From SG8-40 sp963792855 (GTDB lineage: Bacteria; Pseudomonadota; Gammaproteobacteria; Burkholderiales; Eutrophovitaceae): a stretch of DNA of 64,000 nucleotides. Numbering within the stretch: position 1 is the stretch's first letter; each line of letters starts with the position of its first letter. Location: assembly GCA_963792855.1 (NCBI GenBank), contig CAWBXZ010000003.1, forward strand, positions 124,001 to 188,000, in the 5' to 3' direction. The position numbers and the translations under genes were made by a program. This document shows, in pieces, positions 17,502-26,438 of this stretch. Under the pieces are notes generated by a model. The model searched no databases. It was not told the DNA's origin and saw only the letters and a list, made by a program, of their open reading frames with translations.

Positions 17502-19163
17502 ATGACACGCCTTACTGAACGACCCAGCTGGAAAGCCCTGGAAGCACATGCCGCGCGCCCCGGCGCTGCGGACATCATCGGCCTGTTCGAACGCGAACCG
17601 CGGCGTGCCGAGGCTTTCAGCATAGAGGCAGCGGGGCTGTTTCTCGACTTCTCGAAAAACCCGGTGTCTCGGGAAACACTCGCACTGCTGCAGTCTCTGG
17701 CGGAACAAGCGAGTCTCAAGCAACAGATACAGGCAATGTTTGATGGACGCCGGGTCAATACGACCGAAAACAGGCCGGCATTGCACATCGCTCTGCGCAA
17801 TCGATCGCAACGTCCCGTGCTGGTCGATGGTCGCGACGTCATGCCCGATGTCAGGGCGGTTCTGGAAAGAGTACGCGCGTTCTCCGATGCGATTCGCAGC
17901 GGTCAAGCACGCAGTGCCGCCGGCAAGCCGTTTACCGACGTGGTCAATATCGGCATCGGCGGTTCCGATCTTGGACCACTGACGGTATGCGAAGCATTGC
18001 GGCCTTTTGCCCGAAACGGCCCGCGCGTTCACTTTGTCTCGAATGTCGATGGGGCACATCTGGCAGCAACGCTGGCCGACCTGGCGCCGGAAACAACGCT
18101 TTTCATGGTTTCATCGAAGACGTTTACGACGCAGGAGACCATGACGAATGCCAATTCCGCAAGAAAGTGGCTACTCACTCATTTGGCTGGCACCTACACT
18201 CAGGACGAGATTCTCGGCCGCCATTTTGCAGCGGCATCGACCAACCTGGAAGAAACCGGCCGGTTCGGAATAAAGCCGGAGCAGGTGTTCGGATTCTGGG
18301 ACTGGGTTGGCGGGCGCTACTCGCTTTGGTCGGCCATCGGCTTGCCGATCGCACTGGCGGTCGGGTTCGAGCGATTCGAGCAGCTGCTGGACGGCGCGCA
18401 CGCCATCGACGAGCATTTCCGCATGGCGCCGCCGGAAAGGAACATGCCGATTTTGCTGGCGCTGATCGGCATCTGGCACTCGAACTTCCTCGGCGCTCCC
18501 TCTTACGCCGTGCTTCCGTATGCGCAAGATCTGGCGTGGCTGCCAATGCACCTTCAGCAGCTCGACATGGAAAGCAACGGCAAACGAATCGACCGTGCCG
18601 GCGTTCCGGTCGACTACGCCACGGGACCCATTATCTGGGGTGCACCCGGCACTAACGGCCAGCACGCTTTCTTTCAGCACCTTCATCAGGGAACCCGCGT
18701 TACGCCCTGCGATTTCATCCTCGCCGCAAAAAGCGAATGGGAAATGCCGGGGCACCACGAAATTCTTCTGGCAAACGGCATTGCCCAGTCAGAGGCACTG
18801 CTACGCGGGCGCACCGCAGAGGAAGCCCTGGGCGAGTTAGGTGCGAAAGGAACCGACGACAAGGAAACCCGGAGGCTCGCAGTGCATCGCAGCTTCCCCG
18901 GGAATCGCCCGAGCAATACCATTGTCGTCGATCGCCTTGATGCGCGTGCTGTCGGCGCGCTGATTGCGCTGTACGAACACAAGGTATTCGTGCAGGGGGC
19001 AATCTGGAATATCAACTCGTTCGATCAGTGGGGTGTCGAGCTTGGCAAAGGCCTCGCCAAAGGCGTGTTGAACGATTTGCACGAGGGCAAGGCCTCACCC
19101 GGCCATGATCCGTCAACCAACGCACTGATTGAGCGAATCTGCACTTTGAGGGGTAAAAAATGA
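17502..19163 (+). CDS. pgi: Glucose-6-phosphate isomerase
   Basis: A 553-residue enzyme interconverting glucose 6-phosphate and fructose 6-phosphate. Clear family blocks are VNIGIGGSDLGP, VSSKTFTTQETMTNA, FWDWVGGRYSLWSAIGLP (PROSITE-type signature) and GAIWNINSFDQWGVELGK. The ATG at 17502 is used; an in-frame TTG lies two codons upstream. Its stop overlaps the next start by four bases (ATGA), coupling it to the DUF6494 gene. Confidence 0.97.
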   Translation: MTRLTERPSWKALEAHAARPGAADIIGLFEREPRRAEAFSIEAAGLFLDFSKNPVSRETLALLQSLAEQASLKQQIQAMFDGRRVNTTENRPALHIALRNRSQRPVLVDGRDVMPDVRAVLERVRAFSDAIRSGQARSAAGKPFTDVVNIGIGGSDLGPLTVCEALRPFARNGPRVHFVSNVDGAHLAATLADLAPETTLFMVSSKTFTTQETMTNANSARKWLLTHLAGTYTQDEILGRHFAAASTNLEETGRFGIKPEQVFGFWDWVGGRYSLWSAIGLPIALAVGFERFEQLLDGAHAIDEHFRMAPPERNMPILLALIGIWHSNFLGAPSYAVLPYAQDLAWLPMHLQQLDMESNGKRIDRAGVPVDYATGPIIWGAPGTNGQHAFFQHLHQGTRVTPCDFILAAKSEWEMPGHHEILLANGIAQSEALLRGRTAEEALGELGAKGTDDKETRRLAVHRSFPGNRPSNTIVVDRLDARAVGALIALYEHKVFVQGAIWNINSFDQWGVELGKGLAKGVLNDLHEGKASPGHDPSTNALIERICTLRGKK

Positions 19164-19366
19164 ACGAAGACAATTTCAACATGAGCATTCGCAAGTTTCT
19201 GAAAATGACCGGCGTGGGCTCGCAGCGCGAAATCGAACAGGCTGTTACAAAAGCGCTTGCCGAGGGCAAGCTCGAGGGTCTCGGCAAACTGCCGGTGTCG
19301 ATGAAGCTCAGCATTCCCTCACTCGATCTGGACGTGAGTTTCGACGGCGACATCACGTTGGAGTGA
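19160..19366 (+). CDS. DUF6494 family protein
   Basis: A 68-residue protein resembling the DUF6494 family (MNMSIRKFLK-type N-terminus, then SQREIEQAV). There is no signal peptide or membrane segment; the C-terminal half alternates hydrophobic residues like a beta hairpin (VSMKLSIPSLDLDVSF). Function unknown. The ATGA overlap with pgi indicates translational coupling. The family name is from memory of the pattern. Confidence 0.75.
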   Translation: MNEDNFNMSIRKFLKMTGVGSQREIEQAVTKALAEGKLEGLGKLPVSMKLSIPSLDLDVSFDGDITLE

Positions 19367-19544
19367 GCGCCTGGAAGTCGCCTGATACCCCGCGCGCAAG
19401 GACGCAGGGATCGCCCGTGCCGCAGGATTGCCCACGTGTGGACGCGTAACGTCGGGCAGCTCGCTGGGCAGCAGCACGATTGCCTGCCATGCCGACCGCT
19501 CGGGCACCCGGTTTCGATTCCCCGGGCAGACCGGCCCGGCAAGC

Positions 19545-20090
19545 TCAGACCCGAATGAAGTTGGCCCGGTAGTACTTCATTTCCTCGATCGACTCGTAGA
19601 TGTCAGCAAGCGCCTCATGCTTTCCGTGTTTGACAATGCCGGCAACAATCTCGGGCTTCCAGCGCTTGGCCAGCTCCTTCAGCGTTGACACATCGAGATT
19701 ACGGTAGTGAAAGTAACGCTCGAGAGCAGGCATCCAGCGCGCCAGAAAACGCCTGTCCTGGCAAATAGAGTTGCCGCACATGGGCGAAGTATTGGAGGGC
19801 ACGTGCTGTTGCAGAAAATCCAGCATCTGCTCTTCTACCTGAGTTTCATTCAGGGTAGAGGTCTTGACCTTGTCGACGAGGCCGCTGCGCGCGTGCGTTG
19901 ACTTGTTCCACTGGTCCATCGCGTCGAGTATCTCGGTACTCTGATGCACCACCAGTACCGGCGATTCGGCAATCGTCTCCAACTGCGAATCGGTGATTAC
20001 CATCGCAACCTCGATGATGCGATCGCCGTCCGGGTTGAGCCCGGTCATCTCCATGTCGAGCCAGATCAGATTGTTAGCGTCTTGTGCCAT
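19545..20090 (-). CDS. orn: Oligoribonuclease
   Basis: A 181-residue 3'-5' exonuclease that degrades dinucleotides such as pGpG and completes RNA turnover. DEDDh catalytic motifs are visible: WLDMEMTGL (D12, E14), GNSICQDRRFL, and HEALADIYESI. I use the ATG at 20090; an in-frame GTG lies two codons upstream. It diverges from the M48 protease gene across 93 bases. Confidence 0.96.
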   Translation of the reverse strand: MAQDANNLIWLDMEMTGLNPDGDRIIEVAMVITDSQLETIAESPVLVVHQSTEILDAMDQWNKSTHARSGLVDKVKTSTLNETQVEEQMLDFLQQHVPSNTSPMCGNSICQDRRFLARWMPALERYFHYRNLDVSTLKELAKRWKPEIVAGIVKHGKHEALADIYESIEEMKYYRANFIRV

Positions 20091-20183
20091 AATCACTTGT
20101 AAGTTTGAGAGGTATTTTTCGTTGAATTTTCATCGGGATATTCTGTCATATCCGGCACCAGTACCCAATCAGAAACCAGAGCC

Positions 20184-21434
20184 ATGAATACATTCTCCAT
20201 CCTGTTCCTGATCGCTGTCGCAGTGGCAGCGCTGACCCGGCTGTGGCTGGCATCGCGCCACGTCAAGTACGTTAGCGCGCATCGTGCCAGCGTGCCCGCT
20301 GCCTTTGCGGCAGATGTCGCGCTCGACGCGCATCAGAAAGCCGCCGATTACACGGTGGCCAAGTCGCGATTCTCCATGGCCGGTATCGTTTTCAATGCGG
20401 CTGTCCTGCTCGCCCTGACTTTCGGCGGCATCCTGCAAGGACTGTACGACATCACCGGCAACTTTCTGGACAACGATCTCGGACGCGGCCTCCTTTTCTT
20501 TGCTTTCTTCGGCCTGCTGATGTCCGTGATCGACGTGCCGTTCGACTTGTACCGCACGTTTGTAGTCGAGGAGCGATTCGGTTTCAACAAGATGACGCCG
20601 GCACTGTTCGTCAAGGATCTCGTTGTCGGCCTTGCCGTATCCGCAGTGCTTGGATTGCCTTTCCTCGCAATTCTGCTGTGGCTGATGAGCACCGCCGGGG
20701 AACACTGGTGGCTTTACGCTTGGGTTGCGGGTATTGCCTTCTGGCTTTTCGTCCAGTTTATATCACCGACCGTGATAGCACCGTTGTTCAACAAGTTCTC
20801 GCCACTGGAAAACCAGGAACTCAAGCAGCGCATCGAAAGCCTCCTCAAACGTTGTGGCTTCCAGTCAAAGGGACTGTTCGTGATGGATGGAAGCAGACGC
20901 AGCAGTCACGGCAATGCCTACTTCACCGGTTTCGGCAAGTCAAAGCGCATCGTGTTTTTCGACACCCTCGTCGAGCGCCATGACGCACCCGAGGTCGAAG
21001 CCGTCCTGGCCCACGAACTCGGCCATTTCAAGCTGCACCATGTGCTCAAACTCACAGCCATGTTCGCAGTGCTCGGATTCGTCTTCTTCTGGCTGCTCGG
21101 TCTTGCACAGAACACTGACTGGCTGTTCACCGGTCTGAATGTCGCGTATCCAGCACCGGATGCACTGGTTCTGACGGTTTTCTATCTGGCACTGCCTCCG
21201 TTTCTGTTTTTCGTGCGGCCATTGCTGGCGGCCTACCTGCGCAAGAACGAATTCGAGGCCGATGCCTACGCCGCCGAGTACGCGCCTGCCAGTGATCTGG
21301 TGCGTGCGCTGGTAAAGCTGTACAAGGACAACGCGTCGACCCTGACGCCGGACCCCCTGCACTCGGCTTTCTATGACTCTCATCCGCCGGCAGCAGTACG
21401 TATCGCCCGGCTGGAGCAACTCTCAAAAGCCTGA
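20184..21434 (+). CDS. M48 family (Ste24-like) membrane metalloprotease
   Basis: A 416-residue integral membrane zinc protease of the CAAX-protease (Ste24) type. The zinc motif HELGH is at about 277-281 (VLAHELGHFK), with the third ligand in EFEADAYAAEY near 350. Several hydrophobic segments flank it. Bacterial members are thought to act in membrane protein quality control. The neighbours orn, phhB and rsgA fit a gene order I recall from betaproteobacteria. It ends 24 bases before phhB and may be cotranscribed. Confidence 0.9.
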   Translation: MNTFSILFLIAVAVAALTRLWLASRHVKYVSAHRASVPAAFAADVALDAHQKAADYTVAKSRFSMAGIVFNAAVLLALTFGGILQGLYDITGNFLDNDLGRGLLFFAFFGLLMSVIDVPFDLYRTFVVEERFGFNKMTPALFVKDLVVGLAVSAVLGLPFLAILLWLMSTAGEHWWLYAWVAGIAFWLFVQFISPTVIAPLFNKFSPLENQELKQRIESLLKRCGFQSKGLFVMDGSRRSSHGNAYFTGFGKSKRIVFFDTLVERHDAPEVEAVLAHELGHFKLHHVLKLTAMFAVLGFVFFWLLGLAQNTDWLFTGLNVAYPAPDALVLTVFYLALPPFLFFVRPLLAAYLRKNEFEADAYAAEYAPASDLVRALVKLYKDNASTLTPDPLHSAFYDSHPPAAVRIARLEQLSKA

Positions 21435-21458
21435 CAATTCACCGACAGGTAAACCAAC

Positions 21459-21801
21459 ATGAGCACAACCGCACAAGACCTCGTCCGCAAGAAATGCAAA
21501 CCCTGTGAAGGTGGTGTCGATCCGATGACGCCGAGTACAGATCGGCCACATGCTCAAAGGCGTTCAGGGCTGGGAATATTCGGGCGGCATGATACGCAAG
21601 ACCTACAATTTCAAGGACTATTACCAGACCATGGCCTTCGTTAATGCCACAGCCTGGGTCTCTCACCGGGAAGACCATCATCCGGATATTACGGTCGGCT
21701 ATAACAAATGCGAAGTTGCCTACATGACCCACGCCATCAACGGCATCAGTGAAAACGACTTCATTTGCGCGGCGAAACTCGACGCGCTGTTCGACCTTTA
21801 G
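21459..21801 (+). pseudogene. phhB: Pterin-4a-carbinolamine dehydratase, frameshifted
   Basis: The N-terminal part (MSTTAQDLVRKKCKPCEGG, then VDPMTP) is in one frame and the rest (GHMLKGVQGWEYSGGMIRKT, then HREDHHPDITVGYNKCEV, then NDFICAAKLDAL) is in another. The break is near 21530-21537: the expected codons for PEQIGHM need one base fewer than the CCGAGTACAGATC present. Apart from that the protein is complete at about 113 residues and keeps HHPD, the catalytic histidine pair. The enzyme recycles tetrahydrobiopterin and also moonlights as a transcription cofactor (DCoH). The 3' end is repeated downstream. Confidence 0.85.
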
Positions 21802-22160
21802 TCGAAGAGCTTGCGTAGCAAGCAAATGGAGTCGTTTCAGTGCAGGCTAACCTGCGCAGCAGGTTAAGCTCGCGAAGCCAGCGGCCGGAACTAAAATGTC
21901 TTCATAATCTGCGCAGCAAAGCTTGATGCGCTGTTCGATCTCTGATCGAACAATCTGCGAAGCAAACAGATGAAGTCATTCGGGTGGAGACTTACATTTG
22001 CGGAGCCAATGTCACGTCGGAGCCAAAACGACTTCATTTGCGCGGCGAAACTCGACGCGCTGTTCGACCTTTAGTCGAAGAGCTTGCGTAGCAAGCAAAT
22101 GGAGTCGTTTCAGTGCAGGCTAACCTGCACAGCAGGTTAAGCTCGCGAAGCGAGCGGCGG
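21752..22160 (+). repeat. Three-copy array of phhB 3' ends with nested palindromes
   Basis: Units start at about 21752, 21893 and 22025 (spacing 141 and 132). Units 1 and 3 are almost identical; unit 2 is diverged. Each unit holds the last 15-16 codons of phhB plus about 85 bases of downstream DNA. In units 1 and 3, AAACGACTTCATTTGC (21753-21768) pairs with GCAAATGGAGTCGTTT (21822-21837), 16 pairs with one G-U, and TTCGAC/GTCGAA forms the tip with the stop codon in the loop. Smaller stems with three-base loops follow: CTTGC GTA GCAAG, AACCTGC GCA GCAGGTT and, in unit 3, GCTCGC GAA GCGAGC. Unit 2 encodes NVFIICAAKLDALFDL followed by a stop, differing from unit 1 mainly at silent positions. No gene lies in units 2 and 3. 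Confidence 0.9.
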
Positions 22161-22195
22161 GAGCCCGGAAAACCCCGGGACTGCGGCGCAGTGAA

Positions 22196-23290
22196 TCAAA
22201 CCCCATTCCCCGGCGCATTTACCCTGTCAGTTTCCGCCGTTTCGATACGAACCCTCGGCAGGGACTGTGGATGATTGCGCTGCAGATAACCGATAAGACG
22301 TTCGCGTACCTCACAACGCAGTTCCCACGCATCGGGCGAATTGCCGGCGCTCATAAGCAAGCGGATCTGCATGGCCCTGTCAGTGCAGTCGGTTACGTGA
22401 ACGACTTCGACCTTGCCATCCCAGTACTTCGACTCGCGCAGGGCACGGGAGAACTCTGCACGGACGTCCGCCAACGGTACGCTGTAGTCCATGTACAGCA
22501 TCACTGAACCGAGGATATCCGCGGTAGTTCGCGTCCAGTTCTGAAACGGCTTCTCGATAAAGTACGAAATAGGAAGTATCAGGCGGCGCAGATCCCAGAT
22601 CCGGACGACGACAAAGGTCATATGGATTTCCTCGACCCAACCCCACTCCCCTTCAACGACTATCGCATCTTCGAGGCGGATCGGCTGGGTGAGAGCGATC
22701 TGGATCCCGGCGATGAGATTGCTGAGAGCCGGCCGTGCCGCGAGCCCCAGGGCAAGTCCGGCAATACCGGCGGACGCGAAGATACTGACGCCGATATGCC
22801 GTATGCTCGGTATCGACATCAACACGCCGGCAATCGTCGCGACATAAACAACGAATACCATCACGCGACCAAGCACGCGAATTTGTGTCTGCATCTGACG
22901 TGCAGCCAGATTATCGCTGTGGTCGATACTGTAGACGGTGACGAAATAGTCAACGAATCCACGTACGGCGCGTATCGCGAGCCACCCTGCCGAGACGATT
23001 GCCAGTACTGTAAGAACGTACGGTAACTTCGCACCGAAGCCACTCGAATCATCAAGCCCCGATAGCACGGCAGACATCGCCAGGAGCGGGAAAAGCAAAC
23101 GCAAGGGGGCGGCACAGCGCGTAGCGATCGCTGCCAGGAGACCGGCCTTCTCAAACCTCGACATGCGCCGCATCAGGAAAATCGCCGCGATCGCCAACAG
23201 CAAGCCAAGCAATGCCGACAGAATCAGGGCAAGAACGGTTTGGAAGCTCAAACCGACATATTCGAAAACGGGGGCGATTTCTGCAGGCAT
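22196..23290 (-). CDS. MscS-family mechanosensitive channel
   Basis: A 364-residue inner-membrane channel that opens under hypoosmotic stress. There are three to four N-terminal hydrophobic segments, a pore-lining helix rich in Gly/Ala (ASAGIAGLALGLAARPALSN) and the beta domain (IALTQPIRLEDAIVVEGEWG, VVVRIWDLRRLILPISYF). Length and order fit small MscS proteins. It points opposite to phhB and rsgA and so interrupts that gene order. Its 3' end abuts the phhB repeat array. Confidence 0.92.
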   Translation of the reverse strand: MPAEIAPVFEYVGLSFQTVLALILSALLGLLLAIAAIFLMRRMSRFEKAGLLAAIATRCAAPLRLLFPLLAMSAVLSGLDDSSGFGAKLPYVLTVLAIVSAGWLAIRAVRGFVDYFVTVYSIDHSDNLAARQMQTQIRVLGRVMVFVVYVATIAGVLMSIPSIRHIGVSIFASAGIAGLALGLAARPALSNLIAGIQIALTQPIRLEDAIVVEGEWGWVEEIHMTFVVVRIWDLRRLILPISYFIEKPFQNWTRTTADILGSVMLYMDYSVPLADVRAEFSRALRESKYWDGKVEVVHVTDCTDRAMQIRLLMSAGNSPDAWELRCEVRERLIGYLQRNHPQSLPRVRIETAETDRVNAPGNGV

Positions 23291-23550
23291 GAACTGGCTT
23301 CAGGTGGGGATTCCTGACACTGAATGGTTGCAGCTGTCGAAGCGGCCGGGCCATCGGGTCGTCGACGCTGACTGTATTTTACGTGAACCGCGAACGCATC
23401 TCGTCGAGCCGAGGATGGCTGTAGAAATCGCTCGATTGACAGCATTGCACACCAGCCTCGCTGCATGCATTACCATGCGCCCTGAGCGGATGGCACCTGA
23501 ACAGCAAATGGTCGCGACAAATGGACGGTTAATCGGGGCGAAATAACGGC

Positions 23551-24462
23551 GTGAAGCAAGGAAAGCGCAAGGCACTTCTCGAGGACGGGTTAATCGTCGC
23601 CGCTCATGGCCGCCATTACGCCGTGGAGTTGTCGAGCGCGGAACTGCTTCACTGCTACCCACGCGGGAGAAAAACCGTTTGCGCATGCGGTGACATCGTC
23701 GATATCGAACGTTCCGGGGACAGGCAGGGAACAATAATCTCGGTACATGACCGCACTTCCTTGTTGTACCGATCTGATCACTATCGGCAAAAGATCATTG
23801 CCGCGAATATCACGCAAGCAGTCATCGTTGTTGCCGCACGGCCAGCGTTTAACGAAGACCTGCTAATGCGTTGCCTTATCGCCTGTGAGCAGCAGAAAAT
23901 CAAGGCTGTTATCGCCTTGAACAAAACCGACCTTGTCGATGACAGCGCAAGAACGGCCATCCAGCTCGCCCTGTACAGCGCGCTGGGATACATGGTAGTG
24001 CCGCTGAGTGCGAAGAAAGACATATCTCCGCTCGAATGCGTCCTCCGAAACCATCGCAGCGTGGTCGTTGGTCAGTCAGGCATGGGGAAATCGACGATCG
24101 TAAATGCGCTGATCCCGGAAGCACAAGCGCGCACCGCGGAAATTTCAGAAGCGCTCGATTCCGGAAAGCACACGACGACTAGCGCACAGCTCTACCGTCT
24201 GGATGCAGAATCCAGCATCATCGATTCCCCGGGATTACAGACTTTCGGCCTGATGCACCTGTCGCAGTCAGACCTGGTTGAATCCTTCCCGGAATTCAAG
24301 CCTTTTGTCGGCCGGTGCCGCTTTGACGATTGCCGTCACACCGTCGAACCTGGCTGCGCTGTAATCGCCGCAGTGAAGCGTAATGACATTGACCCACGCC
24401 GCTGGAATGCTTATGTCTCGTTAACCGCCGAACTGGAAACGAAGCCGCCTGCGTGGGCATGA
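23551..24462 (+). CDS. rsgA: Ribosome small-subunit-dependent GTPase A
   Basis: A 303-residue circularly permuted GTPase that checks late 30S maturation. An OB-fold comes first, then G4 (NKTD, 124-127), G1 (GQSGMGKS, 174-181), G3 (DSPG, about 225-228) and the zinc knuckle (C256, C261, H263, C269 in CRFDDCRHTVEPGC). The order G4-G1-G3 is the hallmark of the family. The start is GTG at 23551. Confidence 0.95.
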   Translation: MKQGKRKALLEDGLIVAAHGRHYAVELSSAELLHCYPRGRKTVCACGDIVDIERSGDRQGTIISVHDRTSLLYRSDHYRQKIIAANITQAVIVVAARPAFNEDLLMRCLIACEQQKIKAVIALNKTDLVDDSARTAIQLALYSALGYMVVPLSAKKDISPLECVLRNHRSVVVGQSGMGKSTIVNALIPEAQARTAEISEALDSGKHTTTSAQLYRLDAESSIIDSPGLQTFGLMHLSQSDLVESFPEFKPFVGRCRFDDCRHTVEPGCAVIAAVKRNDIDPRRWNAYVSLTAELETKPPAWA

Positions 24463-24652
24463 TGACAACCGGGCGACGGCGACGCGATTAGCCGGCAATG
24501 CGCAAGATTTCACGATGAACGGCCGTTCAGCGCACGCCCTCCGGGGGACGGTTGAATGAGCGGTTCATAACCGGCCTGAAAACAATCTGAAGCCGTCTGC
24601 GCTGTAACGGGCGAGCCGGCGGGCCGCACTCCAGTCAGCGCACGGCGGCGGC

Positions 24653-25576
24653 TCAGCCGATCCATACTGCCAACGTAACCAGCGCGATCAGGAAAAGCCA
24701 GATCAACACTGAACGCCATGCCAGATTCATTCCGCTGGCCATGTAATTGACGTCTGCCTCGTCACCGAGCCCGAGCTCCGGCCGGAAAACGACCGTTCCA
24801 TCCTGGTGTATCGCGTCACCCAGGCGCACTCCAAGGGCACCGGCGCCAGCGGCCAGAACGGCACCCTGCCCGGCATCGCCCCACCCGTTCGACTGGGTAC
24901 GCCAACAATAGAGTGCATCTTCGAAATTTCCGACAATCGCAAAGGTGATCGCAGTCAGCCTCGCCGGAATCCAGTCGAGCACTACAAACGCCTTGCGGGC
25001 GAATCCGCCAAATTCCATGTACTCCTCGCCACCGCGCATACCCCACCCGTCAACCAGCATTGCCGACAGGAAATACAGCACCGCACCGGTGGGGCCAGGC
25101 AACACGACGAACCAGAACATCACGCCGAATATCTGACGGTGCACGCCGATCAAGCCACTTTCAATCGCCAGTTTCGCTATTTCTCCAGGACCGAGCTCCT
25201 CGGCCGATTGATTACGCCAACCGGTGAGCGCCTGCCTCGCGGCATCGGTGTCATCGTTACGAAGCGCGTCCAGTACGATGTTGAACTGGTTGGCGAACTG
25301 CCGGAAGCCGATCAGGAAATACAGCACCGCAACATTGAACGCAAGCGCCAACAAATCACTCGCCGACTCCAGAATGAGATACAACAACATGACGCCAAGA
25401 ACCCACGGCAAGACGGCGACCAGCCAGGCGAATATGCCCTGCCGCCGTTCCCCGGCATTGAATTGCCTTGCGACACTATTGGTGTAACTGGCTAACAACG
25501 AATGCACCGGGTTTGCGGGCGGCAGTGGCCGTAGCTGCTCGATCAGGAACGCGAAAACGAGAGAAATGAGAGTCAT
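24653..25576 (-). CDS. CobD/CbiB family membrane protein
   Basis: A 307-residue protein with about four hydrophobic segments resembling CobD/CbiB (adenosylcobinamide-phosphate synthase). Features include IEQLRPLPPANP near the N-terminus, GFRQFANQFNIVLDALRNDD, GVHRQIFGVMFWFVVLPGP and DWIPARLTAITFAIVGNFED. No other cobalamin gene is nearby; betaproteobacteria often carry such a stand-alone paralogue of unknown role, similar in fold to AmpE. True CbiB activity is uncertain. It converges on rsgA. Confidence 0.8.
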   Translation of the reverse strand: MTLISLVFAFLIEQLRPLPPANPVHSLLASYTNSVARQFNAGERRQGIFAWLVAVLPWVLGVMLLYLILESASDLLALAFNVAVLYFLIGFRQFANQFNIVLDALRNDDTDAARQALTGWRNQSAEELGPGEIAKLAIESGLIGVHRQIFGVMFWFVVLPGPTGAVLYFLSAMLVDGWGMRGGEEYMEFGGFARKAFVVLDWIPARLTAITFAIVGNFEDALYCWRTQSNGWGDAGQGAVLAAGAGALGVRLGDAIHQDGTVVFRPELGLGDEADVNYMASGMNLAWRSVLIWLFLIALVTLAVWIG

Positions 25577-25660
25577 GATCTATCCGGTACCAGCAAAAGT
25601 ATCCGTGTCATAGCGGTCAAAGGCCTGGAGCAAGCCTGTAAATACTGCCGTCACGCCCTG

Positions 25661-25891
25661 CTATAAGGGCGCCACGATGTGGACGCTATCGCGGCTGACA
25701 TTAAGAAACGGTGCGTTCAGCAGGTGACGGTCATTCAGGTCGCGAACCTCCGCATCGGTGACGGCGATGAAGTCCTTGGCCTCAACCATGTAGTCGGTCA
25801 CCCTTGCCCCGGGTACCAGACTGATGAAGCCCTTGACGCGATACGTCCCGGTGAGAATCATCACCTTGGTCCGACTTGTTTGGTTTTCCAC
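25661..25891 (-). CDS. Small conserved hypothetical protein (DUF6812-like)
   Basis: A 76-residue soluble protein with alternating beta-type pattern: VMILTGTYRVKGFISLVPGA, RVTDYMVEAKDFIAVTDAEV, and a C-terminal VSRDSVHIVAPL. The arrangement (restrained beta strands, G-x-R-x-TD, FI-x-VTDAEV) resembles small DUF6812-type proteins, and I am moderately sure of that. Function unknown. It lies upstream of the CobD-like gene on the same strand. Confidence 0.6.
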   Translation of the reverse strand: MENQTSRTKVMILTGTYRVKGFISLVPGARVTDYMVEAKDFIAVTDAEVRDLNDRHLLNAPFLNVSRDSVHIVAPL

Positions 25892-26438
25892 TTAGTCAAC
25901 TCCCCTGTAAAGTAATCACCAGACCCGTTCCCGGCACATTCAGGCTCACTTGTTACCGGCTCACCTGGCCCCCGTCAATACAGACGTCAATACCCCGCAA
26001 ACATCGGGCCCGTTAGCGGTCAACGATCAAGGCCGGCAACCACCGGCCTGCCATAACGCCATACAAAGCGGCCAGGGGCGATATCGCCAAGCGGAACTTC
26101 CACAGGCGTAAGGATACCAGCCGCACACGGCATGCGCAGTTTATAGCCATGGCTCCCGAACAAGACCGACCGGTAACATCCGGCGAAATTGGTCGGCTTC
26201 CAACACTGGTGGTCTTTCGAAGCGTACGCCGGCCGCCTCCATCTGTCGCAGCAAGACAAGGTGCCCGGCAATCGACGCATACGGATAAGCCGGGTATTAC
26301 AGCGCAGAGCCACATCTGGGAAAATGACGGATCGTTGCCGCGGCTGCGACGTTACACCGGCAGCGCTCGCGCCCCGCGCCCCAACCACTACCGAATCACT
26401 TCAGTATGCAGCAAGCATTGAAAGGAACCGACAGGGAC
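25892..26438. other. Long gap; possible unrecognised minus-strand gene end
   Basis: About 550 bases without a confident gene. A minus-strand frame ending at 26020 reads SVLFGSHGYKLRMPC then LTPVEVPLGDIAPGRFVW and RYGRPVVAGLDR, which looks protein-like but resembles no family I can name. Its upstream part (to 26388) does not look protein-like, so it may be a decayed gene. A 7-bp hairpin (AGGCCGG/CCGGCCT, 26030-26049) lies inside it. Confidence 0.25.

Noticed and set aside
22160..22190. CCCGG-AAAACC-CCGGG hairpin as terminator of mscS
   Set aside because: No T-run follows on the mscS strand, so intrinsic termination is not supported.
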